Source: Candidatus Bipolaricaulota bacterium
GTDB taxonomy: Bacteria; Bipolaricaulota; Bipolaricaulia; Bipolaricaulales; Bipolaricaulaceae
Length of the DNA stretch: 7,285 nt
Direction: 5' to 3'
Assembly (NCBI GenBank): GCA_021129895.1
Contig: JAJOKL010000107.1
Span: 1 to 7,285, forward strand
Part shown: piece after piece, positions 5,892 through 7,285 of the stretch
Layout of the letters: the number at the start of each line of letters is the position of its first letter
Position numbering within the stretch: the stretch's first letter is position 1
Notes under the pieces: model-generated
Databases searched by the model: none
Told to the model about the DNA's origin: nothing
The model's input: only the letters and a program-made list of their open reading frames with translations
Position numbers and translations under genes: made by a program

Positions 5892-7285
5892 AGGCCGACT
5901 TCGGCGTTATAGGCCTCGCGGTGATGGGGCAGAACCTCGTCCTCAACGTGGAGGACAAGGGGTACACGGTGGCGGTGTTCAACCGCACCGCCGAGCGCAC
6001 CAAGGAATTCATAGAGAATCGCGCCCAGGGGAAGAAGATCGTCCCCACCTACACCCCGGAGGAGTTCGTGGGCACGCTTTCGCGGCCCAGGAAGATCCTC
6101 ATCATGGTCAAGGCCGGGCCGCCCGTGGACGCGATGCTGGAAAAACTTTTCCCGCTCCTCGAGCGGGGGGACCTGGTGATCGACGGAGGGAATTCCCACT
6201 ACGCAGACACCGAGCGACGTATAAAGGAAGCCGAGGAACGAGGCCTCCTCTACCTCGGCACCGGGATCTCGGGGGGCGAGTACGGGGCGCTGCACGGCCC
6301 CTCCATTATGGCGGGAGGGCACAAAGAAGGGTACGAGCTCGTCCGGGAAATCTTCGAGCGGATCGCCGCCCAGGGCCCCGAGGGGCCGTGTTGCGGTTAC
6401 TTCGGGCCTGGGTCGGCGGGCCACTACGTGAAGATGGTCCACAACGGGATCGAGTACGCCATCATGGAGACCATCGCCGAGGCCTACGACCTCATGAAAC
6501 GGGGCCTTTCGATGTCACCGGACGAGATGGCGGAGGTCTTTTCCGATTGGAACAAGCGCGAGCTCGGGGGGTACCTCTTCGAGATCACGGAGCGGATCCT
6601 GCGGTACCGGGACCCGGAGACGGGCGACTTCCTGGTGGAGAGGATCCTGGACACGGCGAAGCAGAAAGGGACCGGCAAGTGGTCGACGCAATCTGCCTTG
6701 GACATCGGGACCCCGACCCCCACCATCGCCATGGCCGTCTTTTCCCGGATCATCTCCGCCCTGAAGGATGAGCGCGTGGCCGCCAGCGAGGTCCTCTCCG
6801 GCCCCGATCCGTCCCTGGGGGTGGAGCGTGACGAGTTCATCGGAAGGCTCTTCGGGGCGGTCTACCTCTCGGTGATCGCCGCCTACGCCCAGGGGCTGCG
6901 GCAGCTGCGGGACGCCTCGAATGAGAAGGGCTACGGCCTGGACCTTTCCGAGGCGGCGCGGGTGTGGATGGCCGGGTGCATCATCCGCTCAAAGCTCCTT
7001 ATCCCCATCCGCAAGGTTTTTCTCGATGCTCCAGAGCTCCCCCTGCTTTTCCTGGCGGAGCCGTTCGCGTCCGCATGGGAGAAATACCACGGGGATCTGC
7101 GCTACGTCACCTGTTTCGCCCACGAGCACGGGATCCCCGTCCCGGCCATGAATTCGGCCCTCTCATTCGTGGACGCCTATCGCACCGCGAGGCTTCCAGC
7201 GAACCTGATCCAAGCGCAGCGGGACTTCTTCGGCGCCCACACCTACCAGCGCATCGACAAAGAGGGTACCTTCCACACCGACTGG
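5888..7285 (+). CDS. gnd: 6-phosphogluconate dehydrogenase, decarboxylating (3'-end cut by window edge)
   Basis: Gnd oxidises and decarboxylates 6-phosphogluconate to ribulose-5-phosphate and CO2, producing NAD(P)H in the oxidative pentose-phosphate pathway. The window holds 466 residues with no stop and ends at FHTDW, the conserved C-terminal substrate-binding stretch. Since the E. coli enzyme is 468 residues, only a few codons should be missing. Motifs seen are the Rossmann loop GVIGLAVMGQNL (6-17), NRT (32-34, whose Arg33 suggests NADP+ over NAD+), MVKAG (73-77), GGNSHYADTERR (100-111), GISGGEYGALHGPSIMAGG (126-144), GHYVKMVHNGIEY (178-190, catalytic Lys182 and Glu189), TAKQKGTGKW and FFGAHTYQR near the end. 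This is the long, dimeric-type enzyme. The start is set by GGAGGTGA at 5874-5881, 6 nt before the ATG, and by the ATGA overlap with the HAD gene. Cytoplasmic. Confidence 0.96.
   Translation, partial: MKADFGVIGLAVMGQNLVLNVEDKGYTVAVFNRTAERTKEFIENRAQGKKIVPTYTPEEFVGTLSRPRKILIMVKAGPPVDAMLEKLFPLLERGDLVIDGGNSHYADTERRIKEAEERGLLYLGTGISGGEYGALHGPSIMAGGHKEGYELVREIFERIAAQGPEGPCCGYFGPGSAGHYVKMVHNGIEYAIMETIAEAYDLMKRGLSMSPDEMAEVFSDWNKRELGGYLFEITERILRYRDPETGDFLVERILDTAKQKGTGKWSTQSALDIGTPTPTIAMAVFSRIISALKDERVAASEVLSGPDPSLGVERDEFIGRLFGAVYLSVIAAYAQGLRQLRDASNEKGYGLDLSEAARVWMAGCIIRSKLLIPIRKVFLDAPELPLLFLAEPFASAWEKYHGDLRYVTCFAHEHGIPVPAMNSALSFVDAYRTARLPANLIQAQRDFFGAHTYQRIDKEGTFHTDW

Noticed and set aside
5878..6771. 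A 297-codon plus-strand frame overlapping gnd in another frame
   Set aside because: It is Arg/Gly/His-rich without motifs and ends in the middle of gnd, whose own frame is fully conserved.
1..7285. A defence system, mobile element, CRISPR array or biosynthetic cluster
   Set aside because: No repeats of CRISPR type, no transposase or integrase, and no nuclease or synthase families were seen. All larger genes are recognisable metabolic, maturation or signalling proteins.

Overview
The window is a GC-rich stretch of bacterial chromosome, densely packed with short intergenic gaps, strong GGAGG-type ribosome binding sites and frequent ATGA stop/start overlaps. The gene content (NiFe-hydrogenase maturation, a phosphofructokinase of the pyrophosphate-dependent type, 6-phosphogluconate dehydrogenase) suggests an anaerobic or facultative bacterium that metabolises sugars and H2. 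The taxon cannot be fixed from this sequence. A deep-branching anaerobic lineage is possible, but that is a guess. No phage, plasmid, insertion-sequence, CRISPR or tRNA/rRNA signal was seen.

Left half, minus strand (1-3333): read in the direction of transcription, this is hypC, hypD, hypE and then a GAF-PAS sensory protein that runs off the left edge. hypC/hypD overlap by 11 nt and hypD/hypE by 4 nt, so the three are almost certainly one translationally coupled unit. They encode the proteins that build the Fe(CN)2CO group of NiFe hydrogenases: HypE makes the cyanide ligand and HypC-HypD forms the assembly scaffold. hypA, hypB, hypF and the hydrogenase itself are not in the window. A good sigma70-like promoter lies just upstream of hypC. 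The sensor gene starts about 100 nt after hypE and has its own extended -10 motif, so it may be a separate transcription unit.

Right half, plus strand (3438-7285): diverging from hypC are a possible 35-codon small gene with an excellent ribosome binding site, a phosphofructokinase (pfp), a HAD-superfamily phosphatase of unknown substrate, and gnd (6-phosphogluconate dehydrogenase). gnd is cut by the right edge within a few codons of its expected end. The HAD gene and gnd overlap by ATGA. This looks like a central sugar-phosphate operon joining glycolysis (fructose-6-P to fructose-1,6-bisP with PPi) with the oxidative pentose-phosphate step that makes NADPH and ribulose-5-P. The HAD enzyme is plausibly a sugar-phosphate or metabolite clean-up phosphatase.

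The least ordinary piece of DNA is at 4881-4959 between pfp and the HAD gene: an imperfect 27-nt inverted repeat made of four related GTGACGCGT-type units, whose left arm supplies the last codons and stop of pfp. Otherwise the window is mainly conventional core metabolism, and I do not see a convincing new multi-gene system.
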